A DNA stretch of 64,000 bases from Enterovibrio calviensis DSM 14347 (GCF_000621165.1 NZ_JHZA01000012.1:1-64000); one strand, 5' to 3'. Positions 51,839-59,399 are shown, counted from the stretch's first letter. Numbers and translations: made by a program. The notes: a model not told the origin generated them from the sequence alone.

Positions 51839-53125
51839 TTACATAACAAATTTCAGCAAGAACAGCGCAGCTAGAACCCAAATACTAATAGGTACGTCAC
51901 GTCCCTTACCACTAAATGCTTTGATTGCGCAGTAAGAGATAAAGCCCAAACCAATGCCATGGGCAATGGAATAGGTCAATGGCATCAGCAAGCAGACCAC
52001 AACAACTGGTGCCGCTTCAGTTAGGTCACGCCAATTTACGCTGACCAGACCTGACATCATCAAAATCGCAACGTAGAACAGCGCGCCTGCAGTTGCATAA
52101 GCCGGAACCATGCCAGCCAGCGGTGCGAAGAACAATGCCAGCAAGAACATGCCACCAACAACAACCGCGGTCAGACCGGTACGGCCTCCAGCGGCAACGC
52201 CTGACACACTTTCAATGTATGACGTGGTGTTTGATGTACCCAGAACCGCACCCACAGTGGTTGCAGTACTGTCCGCCAATAGCGCACGGTTCAAACGAGG
52301 CAGTTTGCCATCTTTGTCCATCAATTCCGCTTTTTGCGCCACACCCACCAAGGTGCCTGCAGTATCAAACAGATCGACAAACAAGAAAGCGAAAACAACA
52401 GAAATCATAGCAACATCAAATGCGCCAGATAAATCCATCTGCATAAAGGTCGGAGCAAGGCTTGGCGGCGCTGACATAAGGCCAGCGTATTCCACATTGC
52501 CTGTGACGACCGCAATCGCAGTAACAATAAGGATGGCGATCATCACCGCGCCTTTGATACCGCGGTTAACCAAACCAATGGTCAGGAAGAAACCCAGTGC
52601 AGCCATAGCAGGGGCAAAAGAAGACAAATCACCCATTGATACCAGTGTTGCTGGATGCGCAACCACTATGCCGGAGTTTTGCAGCGCAATCAGCGCCAAA
52701 AACATACCAATACCTGCAGAGATACCCGTTCGAAGAGAAAGTGGGATGGAGTGAATGATCAACTCTCGAACTTTAAATAGGCTCAGAGCGATAAAGCACA
52801 GGCCCGACAGGAATACCGCACCCAACGCAACTTGCCATGAGTAACCCATCTGGAAAACGACGGTATAAGTAAAGAAAGCATTAAGGCCCATACCTGGCGC
52901 TTGTGCGACCGGGTAATTGGCGACCAATCCCATTACAAAACAACCGATGGCCGCAGCCAAACAGGTGGCAACAAACACAGCACCGCGATCCATGCCTGTT
53001 TCAGACAAAATCGCAGGGTTAACAAAGATGATGTAAGCCATTGTCAGAAAGGTGGTAACCCCTGCAATAACTTCGGTGCGTATATCAGTACCTTGCTCTT
53101 TTAATTTAAAAAGACGCTCAAGCAT
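51839..53125 (-). CDS. NCS2-family purine permease (AzgA type)
   Basis: This 428-residue protein has about 12-14 membrane segments. AzgA/GhxP signatures are TEVIAGVTTFLTMAYIIFVNPAIL at the start, ANYPVAQAPGMGLNAFFTYTVV, LFVDLFDTAGTLVGVA and SGVAAGGRTGLTAVVVG. It imports hypoxanthine, guanine or adenine by H+ symport; the exact base is not readable. The paired PurR operator upstream and gpt downstream support a purine salvage unit. Confidence 0.93.
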   Translation of the reverse strand: MLERLFKLKEQGTDIRTEVIAGVTTFLTMAYIIFVNPAILSETGMDRGAVFVATCLAAAIGCFVMGLVANYPVAQAPGMGLNAFFTYTVVFQMGYSWQVALGAVFLSGLCFIALSLFKVRELIIHSIPLSLRTGISAGIGMFLALIALQNSGIVVAHPATLVSMGDLSSFAPAMAALGFFLTIGLVNRGIKGAVMIAILIVTAIAVVTGNVEYAGLMSAPPSLAPTFMQMDLSGAFDVAMISVVFAFLFVDLFDTAGTLVGVAQKAELMDKDGKLPRLNRALLADSTATTVGAVLGTSNTTSYIESVSGVAAGGRTGLTAVVVGGMFLLALFFAPLAGMVPAYATAGALFYVAILMMSGLVSVNWRDLTEAAPVVVVCLLMPLTYSIAHGIGLGFISYCAIKAFSGKGRDVPISIWVLAALFLLKFVM

Positions 53126-53163
53126 GGCTTTCGTTCCTTGGAAAGTATGTGTCTGAAAATATT

Positions 53164-53191
53164 ACGCAAACGTTTGGCTAAACGTTTGCGT
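53164..53191 (-). promoter_or_regulatory. Paired PurR operator upstream of the purine permease gene
   Basis: ACGCAAACGTTT (53164-53175) and AAACGTTTGCGT (53180-53191) form a perfect 12-bp inverted repeat around GGCT. Each arm is most of a PurR box (consensus ACGCAAACGTTTNCGT), so two facing, closely packed operators lie about 40-65 bases before the permease start. A possible promoter (TGGAAA, 17 bases, TAATAT) lies just upstream on the minus strand. Confidence 0.75.
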
Positions 53192-53430
53192 CTGAATTTG
53201 ACGCGAATATTACTCGCCACTTCACAAAATTTCCAGTGTGAATTACATCACTTACTGGTCGATCGGTGGCAGATTAAACGACTTCTCGTCTTCCTGACGA
53301 CATTGCCTGTTTAAGACTCAAATTCTAGAGTGATTTATTGATTAATAAACGAACAGCGGCCAAAGCTGTGATCAACGTTGTCTGCTTCATCAATAGACTG
53401 AGAGGCACTGCAAGAGACGGAAATCGAGAT

Positions 53431-53456
53431 AAAAAAAACGCCACTAGATAGTGGCG
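53431..53456 (-). terminator. Terminator of the minus-strand candidate RNA
   Basis: CGCCACTA-ga-TAGTGGCG, a perfect eight-pair stem, is followed on the minus strand by T8. No annotated minus-strand gene lies upstream of it before pepD, so it implies an unannotated transcript. Confidence 0.8.
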
Positions 53457-53537
53457 CCAGATCAAAAATCAAATTCCAAATCGGAACGAAAATATCTGTT
53501 AGAGCGGGGTAATGTATGTATCAAGCAAGAATTTCAA

Positions 53538-53633
53538 TTACTTGCTTTTGTATCCGAACGTCGCCGGATAACGAAAATTGGCGGTGTATACGGAACCACG
53601 GTTCCAGTATTGGCTAGCAGAACTGCCTTTCAT
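53538..53633 (-). CDS. Putative 31-residue small protein inside the candidate RNA
   Basis: ATG at 53633, TAA at 53538. The peptide begins MKGSSASQYW and ends FGYKSK. It is basic, aromatic-rich (three Tyr before the final FGYKSK, one Trp, two Phe) and has no membrane segment. GAGGT at 53645-53641 lies seven bases before the ATG, a better ribosome-binding site than many genes in this window. Two of the RNA hairpins fall inside the ORF. I do not recognise the protein. It could be the protein part of a dual-function regulatory RNA, or chance. Confidence 0.5.
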   Translation of the reverse strand: MKGSSASQYWNRGSVYTANFRYPATFGYKSK

Positions 53634-53781
53634 CAGTTGTACCTCAAAATAATTCGATAGGAATAAATGCAGCTTTAATAAAGCTCGGTTCCGTGGAGAC
53701 GAATGATTTCGGGTTTATCCATAAACAAATGAAGCGCACAGCTATGTCTTTGGGCTCACTGCCCATCCAGAAGACGGTGAG

Positions 53782-53810
53782 ATAATAGCCTATACGTTAT
53801 TTTATTACAA
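53782..53810 (-). promoter_or_regulatory. Predicted promoter of the minus-strand RNA
   Basis: TTGTAA (complement of 53805-53810), a 17-base spacer, TATTAT (complement of 53782-53787). Confidence 0.5.
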
Positions 53811-53814
53811 ACAA

Positions 53815-53836
53815 AAAAGAGATCTAAATCACATTA
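53815..53836. promoter_or_regulatory. CRP-like binding site between two divergent promoters
   Basis: 18 of 22 positions match the CRP consensus. The right half TCACA is perfect and the left half is AGAGA in place of TGTGA. Its centre (53825.5) is about 50 bases from the predicted start points on either side. Confidence 0.55.
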
Positions 53837-53840
53837 ATGC

Positions 53841-53869
53841 TTGATGTCGCATTTTTATGTAATTAAATT
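53841..53869 (+). promoter_or_regulatory. Predicted promoter towards pepD
   Basis: TTGATG (53841-53846), a 17-base spacer, TAAATT (53864-53869). TATGTA at 53856-53861 is an alternative -10 that would put the CRP site at about -42. Confidence 0.45.
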
Positions 53870-53872
53870 ACA
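53858..53872 (+). promoter_or_regulatory. HexR-type operator
   Basis: TGTAATTAAATTACA is a perfect 15-base palindrome and matches the HexR consensus TGTAATwwwATTACA (HexR controls central sugar catabolism in Vibrio and Shewanella). It overlaps the predicted -10 of the promoter facing pepD. Confidence 0.6.
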
Positions 53873-53876
53873 CAAA

Positions 53877-54136
53877 TAGTGCTGAGTAATTGCACAGAGA
53901 TAAAGACATACGCATGGCAACGAAAGTGCTATCGCATGCATTGCCTCTTGAATAGCCCACTCACGGACTCCGTTTCAGTTACACCGTATGTGCAGTCATG
54001 AATAGTGCAAAACACGGAGTCACAGCTCAAGATGTGGGCTATTAGGCCTATCTGCAGCGATATGCTTTTAACAAGGCATACTTTTCCGTTACAAATTCTG
54101 TTAGGTTAATTGCTTGCAGCACTGCTGCCTTTTTCA
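53877..54136 (+). ncRNA. Candidate structured leader or small RNA upstream of pepD
   Basis: A long hairpin spans 53951-54043. Outer arms AATAGCCCAC (53951-53960) and GTGGGCTATT (54034-54043) are perfect, and inner arms GACTCCGT (53966-53973) and ACGGAGTC (54014-54021) are perfect. A smaller TATGC/GCATA hairpin follows at 54061, then an intrinsic terminator at 54116-54134, only 27 bases before the pepD start. It may be a separate small RNA or a 5' leader with attenuation. Two tiny ORFs (13 and 15 codons) end exactly in the left and right arms of the long hairpin. Confidence 0.45.
54116..54134 (+). terminator. Possible terminator/attenuator before pepD
   Basis: GCAGC-act-GCTGC followed by CTTTTTC. 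The stem is short (five pairs), so it may be partial. Confidence 0.45.
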
Positions 54137-54161
54137 TTCCATGTTTTTCTGGAGATAGCCT

Positions 54162-55622
54162 GTGTCAGAAATTAGTCAATTGTCGCCACAACCTGTGTGG
54201 CAGTTTTTCGACAAAATTTGCTCTATTCCTCATCCTTCAAAGCACGAAGATCAACTCGCTCAGTTCATTGTTGACTGGGCAACGACTGAGGGACTGTCGG
54301 TTAAACGCGACGACATAGGCAATGTCATCATCAAAAAGCCTGCCACCTCAGGCATGGAAAACCGCAAAGGTGTCGTACTACAAGCACACATCGATATGGT
54401 GCCGCAAAAGAACGAAAACACTGATCATGATTTCGCTGTCGATCCTATCCGTCCTTATATCGATGGCGAATGGGTGACTGCCGATGGCACCACGCTAGGT
54501 GCTGACAACGGCATGGGAATGGCAACTTGTCTTGCTGTACTTGCCGCGAGTAATATCGAACATGGCCCGCTTGAAGTCCTATTAACGATCGACGAAGAAG
54601 CGGGTATGACGGGTGCTTTTGGCCTAAAAGAAGGCTGGCTAGACGGCGAGATCTTGCTAAACACCGATTCCGAGCAAGAAGGTGAAATCTACATGGGTTG
54701 TGCGGGCGGTGTAGACACTGCCATCGACTTCAAGCTAGAGCGAGAAGATCTCGGTGAAGGCTATGTCGGTAAAACCCTTCAAATCAAAGGCCTAAAAGGC
54801 GGACACTCAGGTGTTGATATTCACACTGGTCGCGCTAATGCCAACAAACTGCTCGGACGCTTTCTTGCTGGGCACGCAAAAGAATTAGGTCTGCGTCTTC
54901 TATCTATTCGCGGTGGTACGCTTCGCAACGCCATTCCACGTGAAGCCTTTGCTAACTTGGCCGTGCCTGCTGAGAACGTGGATAAGCTTGTTACATTGTT
55001 CTCGCATTTTGAAGCCTTGCTCCAACAAGAGTTAGGCGCGGTGGAAACGTCGATTGCTCTGGCAGTGCTAGATCTTAACATTGAAGAACAAGCACTGACG
55101 TCAAACGTGCAAGACCGCATTATTGCGACCATCAACGCTTGCCCTAATGGCGTGATCCGCATGAGCGATGATATCAAGGGGGTGGTTGAAACCTCATTGA
55201 ACCTAGGTGTCATAACTACCGAAGACAATACAATGACACTGCTATGTTTGATTCGCTCATTAGATGACAGCGGCCGAAGCTACGTAGAAAGCATGCTGCG
55301 CTCTTTAAGCACATTGGCCGGTGCAGAAGTCACATTCTCGGGAGCATACCCTGGCTGGAAACCCAACCCAGATTCCGAAATCATGCATGTCTTCCGCGAC
55401 ACCTACAAAGACATCTACGGACGTACGCCTGATATCATGGTCATTCACGCTGGCTTGGAGTGTGGTTTGTTCAAAGAACCTTATCCAAACATGGACATGA
55501 TCTCTTTCGGTCCGACGATTAAGTTCCCTCACTCACCTGATGAGAAAGTGAACATCGCGACTGTTGGCCTATTCTGGGAACAGATGATTGCGATGCTAAA
55601 AGCGATACCTGTTAAAGCTTAA
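54162..55622 (+). CDS. pepD: Aminoacyl-histidine dipeptidase (peptidase D)
   Basis: This 486-residue M20-family metallopeptidase cleaves X-His and other dipeptides. It has the first zinc motif VVLQAHIDMVPQ, the bridging aspartate in TLGADNGMGMA, the catalytic glutamates in LLTIDEEAGMTGAFGL, and GLKGGHSGVDIHTGRANA. The HAGLECGLF and FPHSPDEKV segments close the metal site. The start is GTG with GGAG seven bases upstream. A long structured leader with CRP and HexR sites precedes it. Confidence 0.96.
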   Translation: MSEISQLSPQPVWQFFDKICSIPHPSKHEDQLAQFIVDWATTEGLSVKRDDIGNVIIKKPATSGMENRKGVVLQAHIDMVPQKNENTDHDFAVDPIRPYIDGEWVTADGTTLGADNGMGMATCLAVLAASNIEHGPLEVLLTIDEEAGMTGAFGLKEGWLDGEILLNTDSEQEGEIYMGCAGGVDTAIDFKLEREDLGEGYVGKTLQIKGLKGGHSGVDIHTGRANANKLLGRFLAGHAKELGLRLLSIRGGTLRNAIPREAFANLAVPAENVDKLVTLFSHFEALLQQELGAVETSIALAVLDLNIEEQALTSNVQDRIIATINACPNGVIRMSDDIKGVVETSLNLGVITTEDNTMTLLCLIRSLDDSGRSYVESMLRSLSTLAGAEVTFSGAYPGWKPNPDSEIMHVFRDTYKDIYGRTPDIMVIHAGLECGLFKEPYPNMDMISFGPTIKFPHSPDEKVNIATVGLFWEQMIAMLKAIPVKA

Positions 55623-55643
55623 TGTGATAACACCAATCGCAAC

Positions 55644-55669
55644 AAAGGGCGCGAATATCGCGCCTTTTT
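55644..55669. terminator. Bidirectional terminator between pepD and dinB
   Basis: AAAGGGCGCGA-ata-TCGCGCCTTTTT, between convergent genes. Confidence 0.85.
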
Positions 55670-55688
55670 GCATTTTTAACAGTGCGTT

Positions 55689-56747
55689 TTACCAATCAAA
55701 ACTCAGTTGTGTTGCCTTACTACTATCAATGGTTAACAACCCGACAGTAAGGCCTATCAGCCGAATGCCACGTCCATTTTTCCGTGACAAGGCTTCAATC
55801 ATCAACTCAGGAAATGCATCTTCATCGTAGCGCCACTGCTTATGCTCAACCGTGGTTTGTTGAAAGTCTGAAAATTTCAGCTTAACGCCCTGACGAGCGA
55901 TCAGTAAATCAGGGCAAACACGTTTCAACCGTGTTTCCATTTCCTCATAGAGCGACTTCATCACGTCCAAACACTCTTCTTCGGTTTGAATGTCTTCAGG
56001 TAACGTACGTTCCACCCCAACCGACTTACGCACACGATCGGTTTCAACGTCACGCTCATCAATGCCTTGGCAGCGATTCCACAAAGCATGTCCAAACTTA
56101 CCAAACCGCTGCAGCAACATGTTTCGATCGTACTGCTGTACGTCCTCCCCCTTGAATAGCCCGAGCTCATGCAGTTTCGACAAAGTCACTTTTCCCACTC
56201 CCGGAATCTTCTCTAACGGCAGAGCTTTTACAAAAGCATCAACTTCAGGAGGAGTTACAACATACAAGCCATCGGGCTTGTTGAGATCCGAGGCTACCTT
56301 GGCGACAAACTTAACCGGCGCAACCCCCGCAGACGCAGTTAATCCCAATTCATTTTTTATCGACTGGCGGATATCTTCCGCAATTAGGGTAGCTGAACCT
56401 TTAAAAAGTAAGCATTCACTAACATCAAGATAGGCTTCATCAAGAGATAGCGGTTCTATCTTGTCAGTGTATCGGGCAAAAATGGCGCGTATCTGGACAG
56501 AGACGGCCTTATATTTGCTCATGTCACCTCGCACAACCGTCAAGTTGGAGCAGAGTTTAAGTGCATGGGCAGTGGCCATCGCGGATCGCACACCATATTG
56601 GCGAGCCATGTAATTGCAGGTAGAAATAACGCCGCGGCGCTTTTCAGAGCCACCAATCGCTAGCGGAATATTACGCAGTTCTGGGTTATCCCGCATCTCC
56701 ACTGCTGCATAAAAACAATCCATGTCTACGTGGATAATTTTTCTCAT
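55689..56747 (-). CDS. dinB: DNA polymerase IV (DinB)
   Basis: This 352-residue Y-family translesion polymerase starts MRKIIHVDMDCFYAAVEMRD. It has IEPLSLDEAYLDVSE (catalytic DE), LTASAGVAPVKFVAKVASD, the HhH segment KIPGVGKVTLSKL, and the little-finger domain with KSVGVERTL. The C-terminus ends LSFDW rather than with a clear clamp-binding QLVLGL; TQLSFDW probably serves that role. The start at 56747 matches E. coli; the ORF is open to 56807 through the promoter. SOS-regulated, see the LexA box. Confidence 0.96.
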   Translation of the reverse strand: MRKIIHVDMDCFYAAVEMRDNPELRNIPLAIGGSEKRRGVISTCNYMARQYGVRSAMATAHALKLCSNLTVVRGDMSKYKAVSVQIRAIFARYTDKIEPLSLDEAYLDVSECLLFKGSATLIAEDIRQSIKNELGLTASAGVAPVKFVAKVASDLNKPDGLYVVTPPEVDAFVKALPLEKIPGVGKVTLSKLHELGLFKGEDVQQYDRNMLLQRFGKFGHALWNRCQGIDERDVETDRVRKSVGVERTLPEDIQTEEECLDVMKSLYEEMETRLKRVCPDLLIARQGVKLKFSDFQQTTVEHKQWRYDEDAFPELMIEALSRKNGRGIRLIGLTVGLLTIDSSKATQLSFDW

Positions 56748-56770
56748 GTCATACTTAAATGTGCCTGTAT

Positions 56771-56790
56771 CACTGTTTATAAAAACAGTA
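56771..56790 (-). promoter_or_regulatory. LexA box of dinB
   Basis: CTGT-ttataaaa-ACAG (56773-56788) is a perfect CTGT-N8-ACAG SOS box with symmetrical flanks, 24 bases before the dinB ATG. Confidence 0.9.
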
Positions 56791-56904
56791 TTTACATACC
56801 AAGTCAATCACCCTGCGTATTCTTGTATCTCGGCTATTATTAACATTTGACTGATAAACCATTCAATAGACACATTGATGAGACATGAGAAGGAAAATAC
56901 CCTC

Positions 56905-57333
56905 ATGAAAAATAACCTCAAAGTGCTTGTTGTCGATGATAGCCCTACATTTCAAAGTTACGTTTCAGCACTGCTCGTCGATGCTGGTTTTGAACCCGTG
57001 GTTTTTGGTACGCTCGCCGAAACCATGGCGTATTTAGAATCAGAGCCTCCTCTCATTTGCTCTGTGCTTGATTACTGTCTGCCCGATGCGCCTAAAGGCG
57101 AAGTGATGGACAGCGTGCTACAAGCTGGATATCGCGCCATTGTATTAACGGGTAATGCCGATAAGAATCTCAGGGAAGAGTTGCTGAAAAAAGGGATTGT
57201 CGATTACATCCTTAAAGACAGTGCAGTGTCATTAGCATTTTTGGTGCCTTTGCTGAATCGTTTGGTTCAAAACACCAATAAAACCGCATTGGTCGTCGAT
57301 GACTCCCGCGTCATTACGCAATATCTAACTTAA
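56905..57333 (+). pseudogene. REC-REC-GGDEF protein, 5' part before an in-frame TAA
   Basis: 142 residues to the stop. Receiver domain 1 (about 5-122) has VLVVDDSPTFQ, phospho-acceptor D56 in VLDYCLPD, VLTGN and the lysine in YILKDS. It runs straight into the start of a second receiver (NKTALVVDDSRVITQYLT), where TAA at 57331-57333 stops it. The same frame then continues LLERQYLNVVTASNGLEALEV, exactly the missing part of receiver 2. So this is one gene cut by a nonsense codon. AAGGA lies ten bases before the ATG at 56905; TTG 56875 is also open. The truncated product could still be an intact single receiver. Confidence 0.8.
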
Positions 57334-57351
57334 TTATTAGAACGTCAGTAT

Positions 57352-58125
57352 TTGAATGTAGTAACAGCGTCTAATGGCCTAGAAGCACTCGAAGTCATGG
57401 AAAACACTTGGGACGTGAATCTCGTTATCACCGATAACGATATGCCTTTAATGAACGGTTTGGAGCTCACTCAGCATTTAAGATTAAATAAAACCCGTGA
57501 TGAACTCGCTATCATAGGATTGTCAGCATCTAACAACCCCGATCTCATTCCTCAGTTCTTAAAAGCCGGCGCCAATGATTACCTTAACAAGCCTTTTAAT
57601 CAGGAAGAGCTATATTGTCGCATTCACACAGTGCTCGATATGCAAGACGCCAGCGAACAGCTCTATTTTTTAGCTAACCGAGATGACCTTACGGGATTGT
57701 GGAATCGCAGATACTTCTTCAATTTTGCCGACGAAAACCCAGCGCCATTTAAAAGCATCGCCATGATTGATGTTGACCATTTCAAAATGATTAACGAGAA
57801 ATTTGGGCATGACGGCGGCGACTATGCGTTAAAGTCCATTGGGCAAATGCTTAACACTGCGTTCTCTTCTGCATTGCCAGCAAGATTTGGTGGTGAAGAG
57901 TTTGTGGTGCTTTGCACTGGTAACGTTGATGTATTCAATGCCGAACTGGAGGCATTCCGAGGCCAGTTGGAAAATACCATGATGAGTTACCAGGGCCAGA
58001 CCATACGACTCACTACCAGCATCGGAGTGGCAAGCGGAGAGCAGTCGTTGCCTCACTTGCTTAAGACTGCCGATGACAAGCTATACGCAGCAAAAGACAA
58101 TGGTAGGAACAACATCGTCTATTAA
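57352..58125 (+). pseudogene. REC-GGDEF (diguanylate cyclase) part after the in-frame TAA
   Basis: This is the in-frame continuation of the gene above. It holds most of receiver 2 (phospho-acceptor D28 in VITDNDMPLMNG, lysine in YLNKPFNQEE) without its first strand. A GGDEF domain (about 105-257) follows with DDLTGLWNRRYF, MIDVDHFKMINEKFGHDGGD and an intact active site RFGGEEF. No RxxD inhibitory site precedes GGEEF. It would make cyclic di-GMP if expressed. The only starts are TTG 57352 and later ATGs, with no Shine-Dalgarno, so expression after the stop is doubtful. A sequencing error at the TAA cannot be excluded. Confidence 0.75.
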
Positions 58126-58149
58126 AAAACCGCCTTTCGGCGGTTTCCT
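58124..58149. terminator. Bidirectional terminator between the GGDEF gene and nqrM
   Basis: AAAAAACCGCC-ttt-CGGCGGTTT. Minus-strand T run of six. Confidence 0.8.
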
Positions 58150-58371
58150 TTAAATGATTTGGTTCTTCTTCCACTCTTCGGCGCGAGCAGCGCGTGCTTC
58201 GCGCTTTTGCCTCGCATCACAAGGCTCTGGACAATCACATTCTTTCTCAATGCCAACCGAACCCAATCCACCGCAGCTGCCGCTGATGGTTTTACGTTGA
58301 ACAATGTAGCCGATCGCCATGCCAGCAATCACTAGCAGGAAAACCGAAAACGTTATCAGATACTCAGACAT
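58150..58371 (-). CDS. nqrM: Na+-NQR maturation protein NqrM (DUF539)
   Basis: The protein has 73 residues. One membrane helix (about 4-25) is followed by ISGSCGGLGSVGIEKECDCPEPC, four conserved cysteines. NqrM helps place the Fe centre between NqrD and NqrE in Na+-NQR. It begins 11 bases after apbE and ends the nqr-apbE-nqrM run. Confidence 0.94.
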   Translation of the reverse strand: MSEYLITFSVFLLVIAGMAIGYIVQRKTISGSCGGLGSVGIEKECDCPEPCDARQKREARAARAEEWKKNQII

Positions 58372-58382
58372 TATAATGACCC

Positions 58383-59399
58383 TTAACGTGTTAGATATTT
58401 TGTAAACGCATCCGATGCGACTTCTGTAAAACCATTATCGGTCTTTACAATAAAAAATGCTGGGATATTTTCGCGGTTCGCCAAAGCTAACGCACGATCA
58501 GGTCCCATCACCATAAATGCCGTTGATAGACCATCAGCGGTCATGGATGACTTATCCAGAACGGTCACAGACACCAAGCGGTGATTAATCGGCTTAGCCG
58601 TCTTTGGATCGATGGTGTGCGAATAACGCACCCCATTCTCTTCAAAATAGTTACGGTAATCACCTGATGTGGCAACCGCCATATCACCAGGCGCAATAAT
58701 TTCTTGAATGGACTGCTGCTCTTCACTCGGCTTCTCAATGGCAATTCGCCACGGATGACCTTCTCCATTCACGCCTTTAAGCTGAAGTTCACCACCAATT
58801 TCAACCAAGTAGTTTTGCGCGCCAAGTTGTGCCAAATAGTTAGCGACCACATCAACCCCAAAACCTTTAGCAATAGACGATAAATCGACATAAAGATCAG
58901 CATTCGTCTTGGTGAGTGAACTATCCGTCGCACTCAAAAACTCGATACCGGTCATTTTTCTGCGTTCGGCGATCAATTCATCACTAGGAACTCGATCTGG
59001 GCGCCCCTCAGGACCAAAGCCCCATAAGTTAACTAGAGGTCCCACAGTCACGTCAAGCGCACCGTCAGACAACTGATTTAAGCGGATGGCTTCGTTCACC
59101 ACTTTCGCAGTATCCGCCGAAACCGTGAATGCTTCGCTGTCGTTCTGGTTATTGAAACGACTCAGCTCAGAGTCTTTTCGGTACGTGGACATTTGGTCGT
59201 TAACAAGTTCAAGGCGCTTATCGATTTCAGCCTGAACATCAACGGTGCTTGGCATATCGCCTTCAGGTAAATACTTAACGGAATAGTAAGTACCCATGGT
59301 CGACCCCGTAAGGTGGACCTGCTTAGGCGCTTGGTCACATCCGGCCAAGAGAAAAAGGCTGCTAACAATAAGACCGAGAGACAACAGGAATTTTTTCAT
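58383..59399 (-). CDS. apbE: FAD:protein FMN transferase ApbE
   Basis: This 338-residue lipoprotein has the lipobox LFLLAGCDQ (cysteine at about residue 21). It attaches FMN covalently to threonines of NqrB and NqrC. It shows GSTMGTYYSVKY, LVNDQMSTYRKDSELSRFN, LYVDLSSIAKGFGVD, the FAD-binding YLVEIGGEL and YSHTIDPKTAKPINH. The start at 59399 has GGATGAAG close by; the frame is open to 59444. It is 214 bases downstream of nqrF. Confidence 0.95.
   Translation of the reverse strand: MKKFLLSLGLIVSSLFLLAGCDQAPKQVHLTGSTMGTYYSVKYLPEGDMPSTVDVQAEIDKRLELVNDQMSTYRKDSELSRFNNQNDSEAFTVSADTAKVVNEAIRLNQLSDGALDVTVGPLVNLWGFGPEGRPDRVPSDELIAERRKMTGIEFLSATDSSLTKTNADLYVDLSSIAKGFGVDVVANYLAQLGAQNYLVEIGGELQLKGVNGEGHPWRIAIEKPSEEQQSIQEIIAPGDMAVATSGDYRNYFEENGVRYSHTIDPKTAKPINHRLVSVTVLDKSSMTADGLSTAFMVMGPDRALALANRENIPAFFIVKTDNGFTEVASDAFTKYLTR

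Larger units (their letters stand above)
53431..53775 (-). ncRNA. Candidate structured RNA, possibly dual-function (VcdRP-like)
   Basis: On the minus strand a promoter (TTGTAA at 53805-53810, 17 bases, TATTAT at 53782-53787) predicts a start near 53775. Going downstream there are successive hairpins: GGGC/GCCC, AGCTTTA/TTAAAGCT, GGAACC-GT-GGTTCC, TATCCG/CGGATA and AAGCAAG/CTTGCTT. The last structure, CGCCACTA-ga-TAGTGGCG followed by T8 (53456-53431), is an intrinsic terminator. A 31-codon ORF with a good ribosome-binding site lies inside (53538-53633), and a C-rich single-stranded ACCCCG follows it. A CRP-like site is centred about 50 bases upstream of the predicted start. A carbon-regulated dual-function RNA (VcdRP) is known in Vibrio cholerae; relation to it is a guess. 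Confidence 0.55.
53192..54161. other. 1-kb region between the purine permease gene and pepD without long ORFs
   Basis: No ORF of family-recognisable length lies here. 53192-53430 holds only the permease promoter region and A/T-rich sequence with no structure I can support. 53431-53775 reads as a minus-strand RNA. 53782-53872 holds divergent promoters, a CRP-like site and a HexR-like box. 53877-54136 reads as a structured plus-strand leader ending in a terminator before pepD. Confidence 0.6.

Noticed and set aside
53451-53660. 69-codon plus-strand ORF in the pepD-permease gap
   Set aside because: Starts inside the minus-strand terminator stem, lacks a ribosome-binding site and shows no domain-like composition.
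53431-53775. Candidate RNA considered as a CsrB-type, 6S, tmRNA or RNase P RNA
   Set aside because: Too few GGA loops for CsrB, and none of the conserved core sequences of the other RNAs is visible.
57331-57333. Programmed stop read-through in the REC-REC-GGDEF gene
   Set aside because: TAA followed by T is an efficient stop, and no read-through signal or hairpin is seen right after it; a nonsense mutation is simpler.
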